21,133 nt of DNA, taken from the NCBI GenBank assembly GCA_026002305.1, contig BOBI01000027.1:1-21133 (forward strand), written 5' to 3'. The notes below the pieces were generated by a model, which was not told the origin of the DNA, searched no databases, and saw nothing but the letters and a program-made list of their open reading frames with translations. Origin of the DNA: Spirochaetia bacterium. GTDB taxonomy: Bacteria > Spirochaetota > Spirochaetia > Treponematales > Breznakiellaceae. This document shows positions 8,272-15,530 of the stretch, one piece after another. The translations under genes and the position numbers were made by a program. Every line of letters begins with the position of its first letter. The stretch's first letter is position 1.

Positions 8272-10836
8272 ATGAAAAAAAGTAGGTTCTGCGCATTATT
8301 CCTTTTCTCTATAGCCGGCATTTCCTACGAGCTCTATGTTATGCGCATTTTTTCCGTTGGCGGCTGGCCCGGGTTTGGCTCGCTTGTTATTTCAACCGCA
8401 CTTTTAGGTATAGGGTTATCCGGCATACTAATAACACTCCTTTCCGATTGGGTGGAGGATAACGCGCAGAAGATTCTTTCCGTATGCGCCATAACCCTGC
8501 CGCTTTTAATGACGTTGGCCGTTATTGGGACGCAGTCGGTTCCGTTTAACCCCGAACTTTTAGCATCGGATAAAAAACAATTATTTTACATCGGGTTATA
8601 TTATATAATATACGGCGTGCCGTTTTTTATAAATGCCGTTTTTGTAGGAACAATTTTTGTTTCCATGCGTAATGTTATTCAAAAAATATATTTCTGGAAT
8701 ATGGCAGGTTCAGGAATCGGCGGTTTTTTTATCATTATCTTTATGTTTTTTCTGCCGCCTGACTTTTTAATTATACCGGTAATAATAATTTCAATAATTG
8801 CTGCTTTCTTTTGTTTGGTAACGCAAAATGAGGAAACTCTTAAAATCGAAATCCCAGTTACAAATTTTGCGATGTTATGTGTTACTTCGATTCTTTCCTT
8901 TATACTTGTTTTTAATTTTGGCGGCATACGTGTTTCGGATCAAAAAGCGATAAGCTATGTTCGTAAGTATCCCGATTCAAAATTGGTGCATCATTCATTC
9001 GCGCCCGGCGGGGAGTATCATGTTTACTATTCAAAATATTTTCATTTTGCGCCGGGTCTTTCGGATAATGCCGCGCTTAACATTCCAAATATGCCGCAGC
9101 AGCCCTATTGGGGGCTTTTTATCGATGGTTCCGGCCCTATAGGGATAATGGGGTTTTTACGCGAAAATGAAAAAGCCTATATGGATTATCTGCCAATGAG
9201 TGCTCCGTATTTACTTTTGGATAAACCACAGGTTCTTTTAATCAATTTAAGCGGCGGAATTAACACACAAATTGCGCGGTATAAAGAAGCGTCAAAAATC
9301 GATATTTTAGAACCATCATCTGAAATAATAAAATTGTTAAAGTACGATCCGAATATTACACGGTTTTCAGGTGGATTACTTTCGATGCCGAACATAAAAG
9401 TAATTCAAAGTGAAGGGCGCTCATGGTGTGCTAAACACAGAAACTCATACAACTTAATTGAAATAAGCCTTGTTGATTCTGTAGGGCTTACAGATTCGGG
9501 CGGCTATCCTGTTCACGAAGATTTTAAATGGACTGTGGAAGCGTTTAAAGAATATTACAAGGCATTGGATTTTGACGGTATTCTTTCCGTAACGGTGTGG
9601 GATAAACTTAATCCTCCGCGTAATGTTTTAAAATTGAGTAACACCATTGTTACAGCATTGAATGAATTAAATATTGCAAACCCGCAGGATTGCTTTTATT
9701 CATTCGGATTACTTATGTCTACAAGTACGATTCTTGTAAAGAAAGGAGCCTTTACCGAAGCGGAATTAACAAAATTAAATAATTTTGTAGAAAGCAGAAC
9801 ATTTGAATTGTTTTATTCGCCTGATAGAAACTCAAAACGCCTGCATGATGCGAACGGACGACAAACTAAAAAGAGTACGGACGCATTGATGGCCGCGTAT
9901 AAATTTCAGTTTGAAGGCAGACAAAGCGCCGCACAAACAACAGTGTCCAATGCCGATATGTACAAAGCTTTTTTCCCCGATTTACTTTTAAACAATGTTA
10001 AAGGCGCGGAAGACCGTTATATTTTTGATATTAGCGCGATACGCGACGAAAAACCTTATTATTCAGCTTTTTTAAAAATGAAATTGCTGCCTTTGTATTT
10101 AAAACATTTAGAAACTATTTCCGAAGATTGGGGTTACTTGCTATTACTGGCAATGCTAATTCAAGCTGTTATATTCGGACTTATAGTTATAATACTTCCA
10201 TTATTGTTTTCGCATGAAAATTTGCTCTGCGGAAATTCGTTTACAAAAACGTTAGGTGTAATTTTATACTATGCCGGTCTTGGTCTTGGCTTTATGCTGG
10301 TAGAAATATTTTTAATCGGCAGGCTTGGTTTGTTTCTTGCAAACCCAACATATTCATCAAGTATTGTTATAACAGTTATGCTGATATTTTCCGCATTAGG
10401 AAATTTAGTAAGCGTACGGTTTAAACAGCATCGTACTATTTTTGTTTTAATTTCTTGTATTTTAATCGCCGCCTTTTTAGCTTTTTATATTTTTGGTTTA
10501 AATAATATGTTATCACTCTTTAATTCGCCATCGCTATTTTGGCGTGTAATTGCATCAATCGCGATAATTGCGCCGCCCTCTTTCTTTATGGGCGTGCCTT
10601 ATCCAAACGGGCTTGATGAGTTGCAAACCAATACACCAGCCCTTTTGCCGTGGGCATGGGGAATGAACGGCGGTCTTTCCGTTGTAGGCAGTGCGTTAGC
10701 GCGTGTAATTTCTGTAGCATCGGGCTGGACGGTTCTTTTATTTATCGCAGGCGGTATATATTTGATGGTTGGCCTTTTATTCAGGGTGAACAAATCGGAT
10801 ACCCCTTTAGTGCGTGATAGCTCGATCTTAATATAA
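8272..10836 (+). CDS. polytopic membrane protein with spermidine-synthase-like domain
   Basis: The 854-aa protein has three parts. Residues 1-215 form about six hydrophobic helices opening with the 'AGISYELYVMRIF..G' motif typical of membrane-embedded spermidine-synthase-family proteins. Residues about 220-620 are soluble and contain a Rossmann-like segment with VLLINLSGG (321-329), followed by IDILEPSSEI (343-352) and LIEISLVDS near 404. Residues about 625-845 form a second set of about seven helices. The layout resembles 'fused membrane/spermidine synthase' proteins. The glycine-rich loop is degenerate compared with the usual acidic/Gly-x-Gly-x-Gly nucleotide motif, so activity as an aminopropyltransferase or methyltransferase is doubtful, and I do not assign a substrate. 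It starts 12 nt after secA without an obvious ribosome-binding site and overlaps dus by 1 nt, so it is probably co-transcribed. Confidence 0.75.
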   Translation: MKKSRFCALFLFSIAGISYELYVMRIFSVGGWPGFGSLVISTALLGIGLSGILITLLSDWVEDNAQKILSVCAITLPLLMTLAVIGTQSVPFNPELLASDKKQLFYIGLYYIIYGVPFFINAVFVGTIFVSMRNVIQKIYFWNMAGSGIGGFFIIIFMFFLPPDFLIIPVIIISIIAAFFCLVTQNEETLKIEIPVTNFAMLCVTSILSFILVFNFGGIRVSDQKAISYVRKYPDSKLVHHSFAPGGEYHVYYSKYFHFAPGLSDNAALNIPNMPQQPYWGLFIDGSGPIGIMGFLRENEKAYMDYLPMSAPYLLLDKPQVLLINLSGGINTQIARYKEASKIDILEPSSEIIKLLKYDPNITRFSGGLLSMPNIKVIQSEGRSWCAKHRNSYNLIEISLVDSVGLTDSGGYPVHEDFKWTVEAFKEYYKALDFDGILSVTVWDKLNPPRNVLKLSNTIVTALNELNIANPQDCFYSFGLLMSTSTILVKKGAFTEAELTKLNNFVESRTFELFYSPDRNSKRLHDANGRQTKKSTDALMAAYKFQFEGRQSAAQTTVSNADMYKAFFPDLLLNNVKGAEDRYIFDISAIRDEKPYYSAFLKMKLLPLYLKHLETISEDWGYLLLLAMLIQAVIFGLIVIILPLLFSHENLLCGNSFTKTLGVILYYAGLGLGFMLVEIFLIGRLGLFLANPTYSSSIVITVMLIFSALGNLVSVRFKQHRTIFVLISCILIAAFLAFYIFGLNNMLSLFNSPSLFWRVIASIAIIAPPSFFMGVPYPNGLDELQTNTPALLPWAWGMNGGLSVVGSALARVISVASGWTVLLFIAGGIYLMVGLLFRVNKSDTPLVRDSSILI

Positions 10837-11798
10837 TGTCCGTTCCTTTAATTTTAGCGCCCATGGCCGATTTAAGCCATCGTGCTTTACGGGAACTTAT
10901 CGAAACATTCAGCGGATGCGATTACTACTATTCCGAGATGACAAGCGCCGCCCGTATTCTTTCTGCGGGCGCTTATGAAAAATATTATTTGGACGCAGGC
11001 CCCCGTCCTGAAAAATTAGTTTATCAGATTGAAGGCGGGAAAGAACAAAATTTGGCGGCTGCGGCTTCGTTGTTAGATAAAACCGAATGTGCCGGTATCG
11101 ACATCAATATGGGCTGCTGCGCCCCGGCAATACTGCGCTCCGGCGCGGGCGCCGCTTGGCTTTTTGACAGCGAAAAAACAAAAGTTATGATTTCGCTGGT
11201 GCGGAAAAACGTTATGCGCCATAAGTTAAGCGTAAAACTTCGTATAGGTAAAACCGATAGTTTTGAAAACCTTGTTTCATTTTGTACAATGCTGCAGAAC
11301 CAAGGTGTTGATATAATTACATTGCATCCGCGTACCACAAAAGAAAAATTCCGGTCTTGGGTACGTTGGGAATATATAGGGCAGTTAAAAAAAGAATTAC
11401 ACATACCGGTTGTGGGTAACGGCGATATTACCAGTGTGGAAGATTTGTGCCGCCGCAGTGCCGATGGAAGTTGTAGCGCCGTTATGGCGGGCCGCCTTGC
11501 CGTGCGACAGCCGTGGTGTTTTGCGAAAGCTGTTACCGGTACGAAATTCGCCGGCAGCAAAAACGCTCCGTCAAATTTGGAAGAAACAGCTTTGTTATTT
11601 TTGGATTTGCTTTCAAAGTATCAGCCTGCGGAATTTTATTGCAGCAGGGCGCGCCGTTTTTTTTATTATTTCTGCGGCAATTTTATGTGGGCGGAATATA
11701 TGCGCAATGAATTAAACCGTCAAGAAAAAATTACCGAAATGGCGGAAACTTTGAAAAAATTTTTTAAAGAAAACCCGCAGGAAAACAAACCTGTTTAA
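10836..11798 (+). CDS. dus: tRNA-dihydrouridine synthase family protein
   Basis: This is an FMN-dependent enzyme expected to reduce specific uridines in tRNA to dihydrouridine. The 320-aa protein shows the Dus TIM-barrel landmarks: LAPMADLSHRALR at the N-terminus (7-19), YQIEGG (63-68), GIDINMGC (87-94) carrying the catalytic Cys94, SVKLRIG (132-138), the FMN-binding LHPRT (163-167), and VVGNGDI (192-198). The residue after the catalytic Cys is Cys95 instead of the near-universal Pro (GCC rather than GCP). Which of the three Dus classes it belongs to cannot be told reliably. The ATG overlaps the preceding stop in TAATG, so translation is probably coupled. It is the last gene of the plus-strand operon. 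Confidence 0.9.
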   Translation: MSVPLILAPMADLSHRALRELIETFSGCDYYYSEMTSAARILSAGAYEKYYLDAGPRPEKLVYQIEGGKEQNLAAAASLLDKTECAGIDINMGCCAPAILRSGAGAAWLFDSEKTKVMISLVRKNVMRHKLSVKLRIGKTDSFENLVSFCTMLQNQGVDIITLHPRTTKEKFRSWVRWEYIGQLKKELHIPVVGNGDITSVEDLCRRSADGSCSAVMAGRLAVRQPWCFAKAVTGTKFAGSKNAPSNLEETALLFLDLLSKYQPAEFYCSRARRFFYYFCGNFMWAEYMRNELNRQEKITEMAETLKKFFKENPQENKPV

Positions 11799-11806
11799 AC
11801 CGTTAT

Positions 11807-11848
11807 AAACTAATTCAAGCCGGTTTGAACCTGTTAAACTTAGTTTTT
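11807..11848 (+). terminator. hairpin between convergent operons
   Basis: AAACTAA (11807-11813) pairs with TTAGTTT (11840-11846), and inside it TTCAA (11814-11818) pairs with TTGAA (11825-11829) across an asymmetric internal loop. A T-run follows (to 11848). It lies 9 nt after the dus stop, in the 65-nt gap between convergent genes, and probably ends the sec operon transcript. Two near-copies of ACCTGTTTAAAC (about 11789-11800 and 11829-11839) also sit here. Confidence 0.55.
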
Positions 11849-11863
11849 CATGCGATACTTTTC

Positions 11864-14023
11864 CTAGAACGGCAGTCTGCCGCCAAAAAGCCCTTGTAAG
11901 GCATTTCCCGCAGCTTTTCTTGCCTCATCCTCGGCACGCTTTTTTGCCTCGTTAAGTTTTTCCTCGGCGGCTCTACGCAGCATGGTTTCCAGTTCCGTTA
12001 TTTTACCTTGCAAAATATTTTGCAAACCATTCAGAGCATTTTTATCACCTTTTACGGCGGCGAATATTGCGTCTAGTTCCTGTGCCGAAACGTAGTTTTC
12101 ACTAACATATTGCGTAATATAAGAGCGCAACGCTTTCTCTATTTCCGCCATTGCCTGTCTTGCGTACGCCTGCGCCGTTTTTTTCAGCGCAGCCAAAATT
12201 AAATCGCCTAAATTTGTGTTGACCGAAAAAGCGTCGGCGCCTTCCGCGCGATGGTCATATTTAAAACCGATGTCGATTATGCCGGCTTCTACAATAGCTT
12301 GATTTATGGCATCGGCTATCGTTCCCTGCGGATTGATGATTGCAGGCCGCACAACAGACGCGCCGCCTGAAACGTTTACACTGCCATCCCTACCGCCGCC
12401 TGCCGTTGCCGTAAAGGCCGCCGCGCCGTTAAACCCGCCTATGCCCACTTCCTTTATGCCTTCGTTAATACTAAAACCGAAATTATTGCCTTTTATGGTT
12501 GCGTCAAAAAGACGCGGCGCGGAAGTGCGGAAATCGGCGGAACCGTTAAACGCAACAGTCTTTTGCTCGCCGGACACTTCACCGACATCAAGTTTTAACG
12601 TTGTCGGTTTGCCGATTAGATCGGGATCGGAACTTATTTCGCGCAAATCAAAACCTGTTTTCCACCCATTAACTGTAAAATCGGTAGCCAGCGTACCCAA
12701 ATAAAAAAACGGATAAGCGCGTGTCGGGTAAAGTACGTCACGGCCTTTAAAGACAACTTTTTTTGGTTTCTTTTCATCTTTTTTGTTTTTTTCTAATACC
12801 GCTTGATATGTTTTAACTTTTTCCAAAATTTCCAGTGCGCGTCTGCCATAACTAATATATTTTTGCGCGGCGCCTGTTAAAATTTGCTGTAAAACCGGAT
12901 CCAAAATATCTTTGTATGTGCCGCTTGAAAAATCAACAAATGATTTTAAATAATCAATATCTCTTTGAACAGCGTTCTGCGCATGGGTAATCGTGTTCTT
13001 TGCTTTGTTAATATCTTCTTCAACAGCGGTTACTATTCCATTTACGTGTACCACAGCGCCATTTACAGCGTTATACGCCGTCTTACCATTTTCAATCAAC
13101 TGCATAACTTGCTGAATTATTGCCGGATCCTGAAAGTTAAGGGCACTGTAATTAAAATTAATAAACGACTCGGCGGCTTTTTGCAAATCATCAACTTGTT
13201 TCTTTGTAGCGTCAACCTGCCCCGTCCATTTTTCTACCGATGTGTTGTATAACTCAAAGGCCTCGTCATAAAGTTTTACCGATTGCAGTTTGTCTAATTC
13301 GGAATTAACTATCGCCATTGCGTCAAAGTTTGCAAAATCAACAAGAGGCGGCATCTCCGTTTTTGGTTTTGCCGCTTTTGCGGCGGCTCTTGCCGCCATA
13401 TTTGGAAGCGCGCCGCTCGTTTTGCGAGGGGCGCCGAAAAGTATGCTGTCGGCACGAACTTCTTCTATGTAGATTTTCCCACGCAGTACCGCCTGAGGCA
13501 AAAGCCTTATTTCGGTATGATTCATCTGCATAATATTTGTCATTGGATTATCACGATCGGCAATCGAAATACCGCCGATACTTATTCTAAAACGGAAAAG
13601 ATTTAAATTAAAATTATCTATCTCGACACGCGCTTCAAAAACATTTTCTAACGCGCCTTCTATTACTTTTTCTAAAAGGGGATTCATAAAAATAGTAACA
13701 AAGACAACAATGCCTGCAGCCAAAACACTTACCAGGAAAAGCGGCAGAATATTAACCGGCAGCGCCCTGTTCGATTTAATATCCTTTGCCAACGCATTCA
13801 ATTTTGCTATTTGAGCTTTATCTTTTGTATTTTTGGTTTCATCGCGTAACACGAAGAAATTGCCTTTCGGTTTAGTTCCGGTTCCATGATACAAGGTCTT
13901 AAATTCAAAAATGCTTTGCAGATATTCTTTGTCCGATTTTTGCTCAATTAAGCGGACAAACCTTTTCTCAAACTCTTTTTCTTTAATTGGTTTTGTAAAA
14001 AGTTTTGGTACTTTCTTTGCCAT
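11864..14023 (-). CDS. TIGR03545-like membrane-anchored large periplasmic protein
   Basis: The 719-aa protein is of the conserved uncharacterised TIGR03545 type, recognised from its overall plan and from its small partner next door. Residues 1-89 are charged and probably cytoplasmic. A single transmembrane helix follows at about 90-113. Beyond it comes 'ENVFEARVEIDNFNLNLFRFRISIGGISIADRDNP', the AsmA/DUF748-like opening of a long beta-rich region, with 'DILFG'-type AsmA features near 190-200. A helical, coiled-coil-prone middle (about 235-400), a second beta-rich part (about 420-590) and an amphipathic Glu/Lys/Ala-rich C-terminus (about 620-710) complete it. The AsmA-like plan suggests a role at the envelope, perhaps in lipid or outer-membrane handling, but this is inference. 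AGAGG 5 nt before the ATG supports the start. The gene begins 8 nt after the TIGR03546 stop. Confidence 0.72.
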   Translation of the reverse strand: MAKKVPKLFTKPIKEKEFEKRFVRLIEQKSDKEYLQSIFEFKTLYHGTGTKPKGNFFVLRDETKNTKDKAQIAKLNALAKDIKSNRALPVNILPLFLVSVLAAGIVVFVTIFMNPLLEKVIEGALENVFEARVEIDNFNLNLFRFRISIGGISIADRDNPMTNIMQMNHTEIRLLPQAVLRGKIYIEEVRADSILFGAPRKTSGALPNMAARAAAKAAKPKTEMPPLVDFANFDAMAIVNSELDKLQSVKLYDEAFELYNTSVEKWTGQVDATKKQVDDLQKAAESFINFNYSALNFQDPAIIQQVMQLIENGKTAYNAVNGAVVHVNGIVTAVEEDINKAKNTITHAQNAVQRDIDYLKSFVDFSSGTYKDILDPVLQQILTGAAQKYISYGRRALEILEKVKTYQAVLEKNKKDEKKPKKVVFKGRDVLYPTRAYPFFYLGTLATDFTVNGWKTGFDLREISSDPDLIGKPTTLKLDVGEVSGEQKTVAFNGSADFRTSAPRLFDATIKGNNFGFSINEGIKEVGIGGFNGAAAFTATAGGGRDGSVNVSGGASVVRPAIINPQGTIADAINQAIVEAGIIDIGFKYDHRAEGADAFSVNTNLGDLILAALKKTAQAYARQAMAEIEKALRSYITQYVSENYVSAQELDAIFAAVKGDKNALNGLQNILQGKITELETMLRRAAEEKLNEAKKRAEDEARKAAGNALQGLFGGRLPF

Positions 14024-14031
14024 AATTTCCT

Positions 14032-14571
14032 CTATTCAATACCGATACTTTGTATTGATTTCAAAGCATTAACCGAGCTAAAGATTTTTTGAACGATAGG
14101 AATATTTTGCAGTTTTTTTACAATCTTGCTGTTTACCACCTTGGGTAAAAGTGTATTCCGGTAGATAGACACTAAAATAATAAAAATAAAGAACACAGGC
14201 AGCCACAAAACAATTCCAGCCACAAGTCCGCCGGCTACAAGTGTATTATTAAAATGTGAAAACGGAACAAATGGCATATTATACAATGTTGTAAAAATGG
14301 GAGTGAGTTTTTCTATATGCAGTATAGTCCAGCCAAGTTGATCGGTAAGCGGATAAAGAAGCGGCATAAAAAGCTTCATAACGGCCAGCGTTAGAAGTTT
14401 ACCACCCTGATTGTGCCTTAAAAAAAGCGAAAGCAGCAAAAGCACCATCCAAAACACATTGCCTGACGGCAAAATCCCAAGCAGCACACCCCACGCCGCT
14501 CCCGCCGCAATCTGCGATTTCTTTACATTGCCGTTCAAGGCCAAAATAAACTTTGCAATTCCCTTGATCAT
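14032..14571 (-). CDS. TIGR03546-like small membrane protein (DUF2062-related)
   Basis: The 179-aa protein has about four hydrophobic segments and opens with 'KFILALNGNVKKSQIAAGAAWGVLLGILPSGN', the pattern of TIGR03546/DUF2062-type proteins, where 'G.LP..N/G' follows the first helix. Families TIGR03545 and TIGR03546 are known to occur as neighbours, and the two genes here are 8 nt apart, so they very likely work together. Function is unknown. The chosen ATG fits family N-termini, but its Shine-Dalgarno GGAGG ends only 1 nt before the ATG, closer than the usual 5-9 nt. Confidence 0.72.
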   Translation of the reverse strand: MIKGIAKFILALNGNVKKSQIAAGAAWGVLLGILPSGNVFWMVLLLLSLFLRHNQGGKLLTLAVMKLFMPLLYPLTDQLGWTILHIEKLTPIFTTLYNMPFVPFSHFNNTLVAGGLVAGIVLWLPVFFIFIILVSIYRNTLLPKVVNSKIVKKLQNIPIVQKIFSSVNALKSIQSIGIE

Positions 14572-14613
14572 TCCTCCATTATTGCAAAATAGCCTTTAAA
14601 TTGGAAGCACCCC

Positions 14614-14652
14614 GGCGCCCGCTGGAAAGTTATATTTTCAAATTAGGCGCCC
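14614..14652 (-). promoter_or_regulatory. possible promoter/operator upstream of the TIGR03546-TIGR03545 pair
   Basis: On the minus strand TATAAC (14634-14629) could be a -10, about 58 nt before the start codon; the element 17 nt upstream (TTCTTG) is a poor -35. Two GGCGCCC copies (14614-14620 and 14646-14652) lie 32 bp apart, about three helical turns, and bracket the putative -10, as operator half-sites might. The evidence is weak. Confidence 0.25.
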
Positions 14653-14831
14653 AAGAAGCCCGTTCTGCCTCATTTTAAAAAGTAGTTTCTAACAAATGAG
14701 CCAGTTCCAAAATTAGTGTGCTTGCCAGCAATTCTGAATTTGGCACAAAGTAAAAGAGATCAACCACGAAATTCACGAAAAATACCGAAATTTATCATTT
14801 CTTTGGTGGTTGAATTTCTTCAAATTCAGAA

Positions 14832-14861
14832 TTTCTGCCTTTAACACAAAAACGGCGTGCG
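14832..14861 (+). repeat. dispersed repeat, copy A
   Basis: It begins TTTCTGCC and ends with the 16-nt block ACAAAAACGGCGTGCG (14846-14861), identical in copy B. The family pattern is TTTCTGC, about 10 variable A/T-rich bases, then A-rich sequence into GGCG(G/T)GCG. Copies A and B are 51 bp apart on the plus strand. Confidence 0.75.
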
Positions 14862-14881
14862 CCCCCGCTCCAAATACATTT

Positions 14882-14912
14882 TTTCTGCCCTTATCTACAA
14901 AAACGGCGTGCG
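14882..14912 (+). repeat. dispersed repeat, copy B
   Basis: TTTCTGCCC at the start and ACAAAAACGGCGTGCG at 14897-14912, exactly as in copy A. The similarity to copy C (opposite strand) continues beyond the core: the block AGCCAAAGGG lies at the same distance from the core in both (minus strand 14939-14930 here, plus strand 15173-15182 at copy C). Confidence 0.75.
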
Positions 14913-15197
14913 GTCTGTAAGATAAAAACCCTTTGGCTGAATATTTCCGCAGATGCAGAGGTGCTTTTGGAACTTCAAGATTAGTACAATTAGGCAAGCC
15001 GCTCGCAGAACCCATTGCTTCATGCTGTGCTATCGGAACGTTGTTTTTTCTTTGATCACCAGTAGCCTTTTGTTCCGCATAACGCAATGCATTCCGCAAT
15101 GGAACCCGCGAGCGTTTGCATCATGGTACCAATTTCAGAACTGAATGCACCTCTGTTTTTGTCGGGTAATTAAGCCAAAGGGCACACGCCACATAAA

Positions 15198-15230
15198 CCG
15201 CACGCCGCCTTTCTACCACAAAAGCAGAAA
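15198..15230 (-). repeat. dispersed repeat, copy C
   Basis: On the minus strand this reads TTTCTGC, then TTTTGTGGTAGAAAG, then GCGGCGTGCGG. It is inverted relative to copies A and B and matches B in ACCGCACGCCG (15197-15207) and in the flanking AGCCAAAGGG block. Confidence 0.7.
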
Positions 15231-15297
15231 AACGCCTTTGATGCTAACATAGGGAAGAAACAGGCAGCCCCTGTCCATTCCGCAATGCAACCTTTGA

Positions 15298-15329
15298 CCG
15301 CCCTGCCGCCTATATAACAAAAGCGGAAA
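15298..15329 (-). repeat. dispersed repeat, copy D
   Basis: On the minus strand it starts TTTCCGC, has TTTTGTTATATAG in the middle and GGCGGCAGGGCGG at the end. On the plus strand it is preceded by CTTTGACC (15292-15299) at the same offset as in copy E. The preceding CATTCCGC (15276-15283) can pair with GCGG of the copy, as the arms do at copy E. Confidence 0.65.
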
Positions 15330-15353
15330 AAATGCCTTTGCGCACAAAAAAAA

Positions 15354-15376
15354 GTGCCTGGCACCGATCAGGTGCC
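15354..15376. repeat. GTGCCTGGCAC palindrome with extended hairpin
   Basis: GTGCC-T-GGCAC at 15354-15364 follows a run of eight A. GGCACC (15360-15365) can alternatively pair with GGTGCC (15371-15376) around GATCA. The same palindrome type occurs at 1974-1985 and 20856-20866. Confidence 0.7.
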
Positions 15377-15380
15377 GATC

Positions 15381-15408
15381 AAAAACCCCCGCGCCAAACG
15401 GCGCGGGG
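15381..15408 (-). terminator. strong intrinsic terminator for the rimP-nusA-infB operon
   Basis: The 9-bp perfect GC stem CCCCGCGCC (15387-15395) / GGCGCGGGG (15400-15408) has a 4-nt loop and on the minus strand is followed by five T (15385-15381). It lies about 120 nt beyond the stop of the infB fusion and is oriented to end its transcript. Confidence 0.8.
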
Positions 15409-15465
15409 CTTGGATTAGCGGATGGTTTTGTTAGGCCGTGCTATTGTCCGTGCTTTGGTTTACCA

Positions 15466-15486
15466 CCTCGCCGCAGAGCGGCGAGG
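15466..15486. repeat. 9-bp GC-rich hairpin
   Basis: CCTCGCCGC (15466-15474) and GCGGCGAGG (15478-15486) are perfect reverse complements around AGA. No T-run follows on either strand, so it is unlikely to be a terminator alone. It lies within a block related to positions 98-121 (see findings). Confidence 0.7.
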
Positions 15487-15499
15487 CGGTTCATTTTCC

Positions 15500-15518
15500 A
15501 AAATGGCGCCCGGCGCCA
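15500..15518 (-). terminator. short hairpin directly after the infB fusion stop
   Basis: TGGCGCC (15504-15510) and GGCGCCA (15512-15518) are reverse complements with a single central base. On the minus strand four T (15503-15500) follow, 13 nt after the TAG stop. The tiny loop means the top pairs would open. It is probably auxiliary to the stronger terminator at 15381-15408. Confidence 0.4.
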
Positions 15519-15530
15519 AATTTTGCTATT

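Larger units (their letters stand above)
14572..15530. other. repeat-rich intergenic region without convincing gene
   Basis: About 950 bp between the TIGR03546 gene and the end of the infB fusion. I see no gene with family resemblance. It holds four copies of the dispersed repeat of about 32 nt listed separately, in two orientations, and a second repeated block CATTCCGCAATG (15090-15101 and 15276-15287). Palindromes lie at 15354-15376, 15387-15408, 15466-15486 and 15504-15518. Open frames here (for example minus-strand about 14773-15120) derive from the repeats: the 51-bp spacing of two copies is a multiple of three and so looks like a 17-residue protein repeat. Confidence 0.7.

Noticed and set aside
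14773..15120. Minus-strand open frame of about 108 codons with an apparent 17-residue repeat (HAVFV)
   Set aside because: The repeat comes from dispersed-repeat copies A and B being 51 bp apart; the frame starts with a TTG lacking a ribosome-binding site and shows no family resemblance.
14832..15329. CRISPR-like array
   Set aside because: Copies are in both orientations, with irregular spacing and imperfect identity, and no cas genes are near.
15170..15364. Cys/Phe-rich minus-strand frame
   Set aside because: It is made of dispersed repeat copies C and D; composition is unlike a protein.
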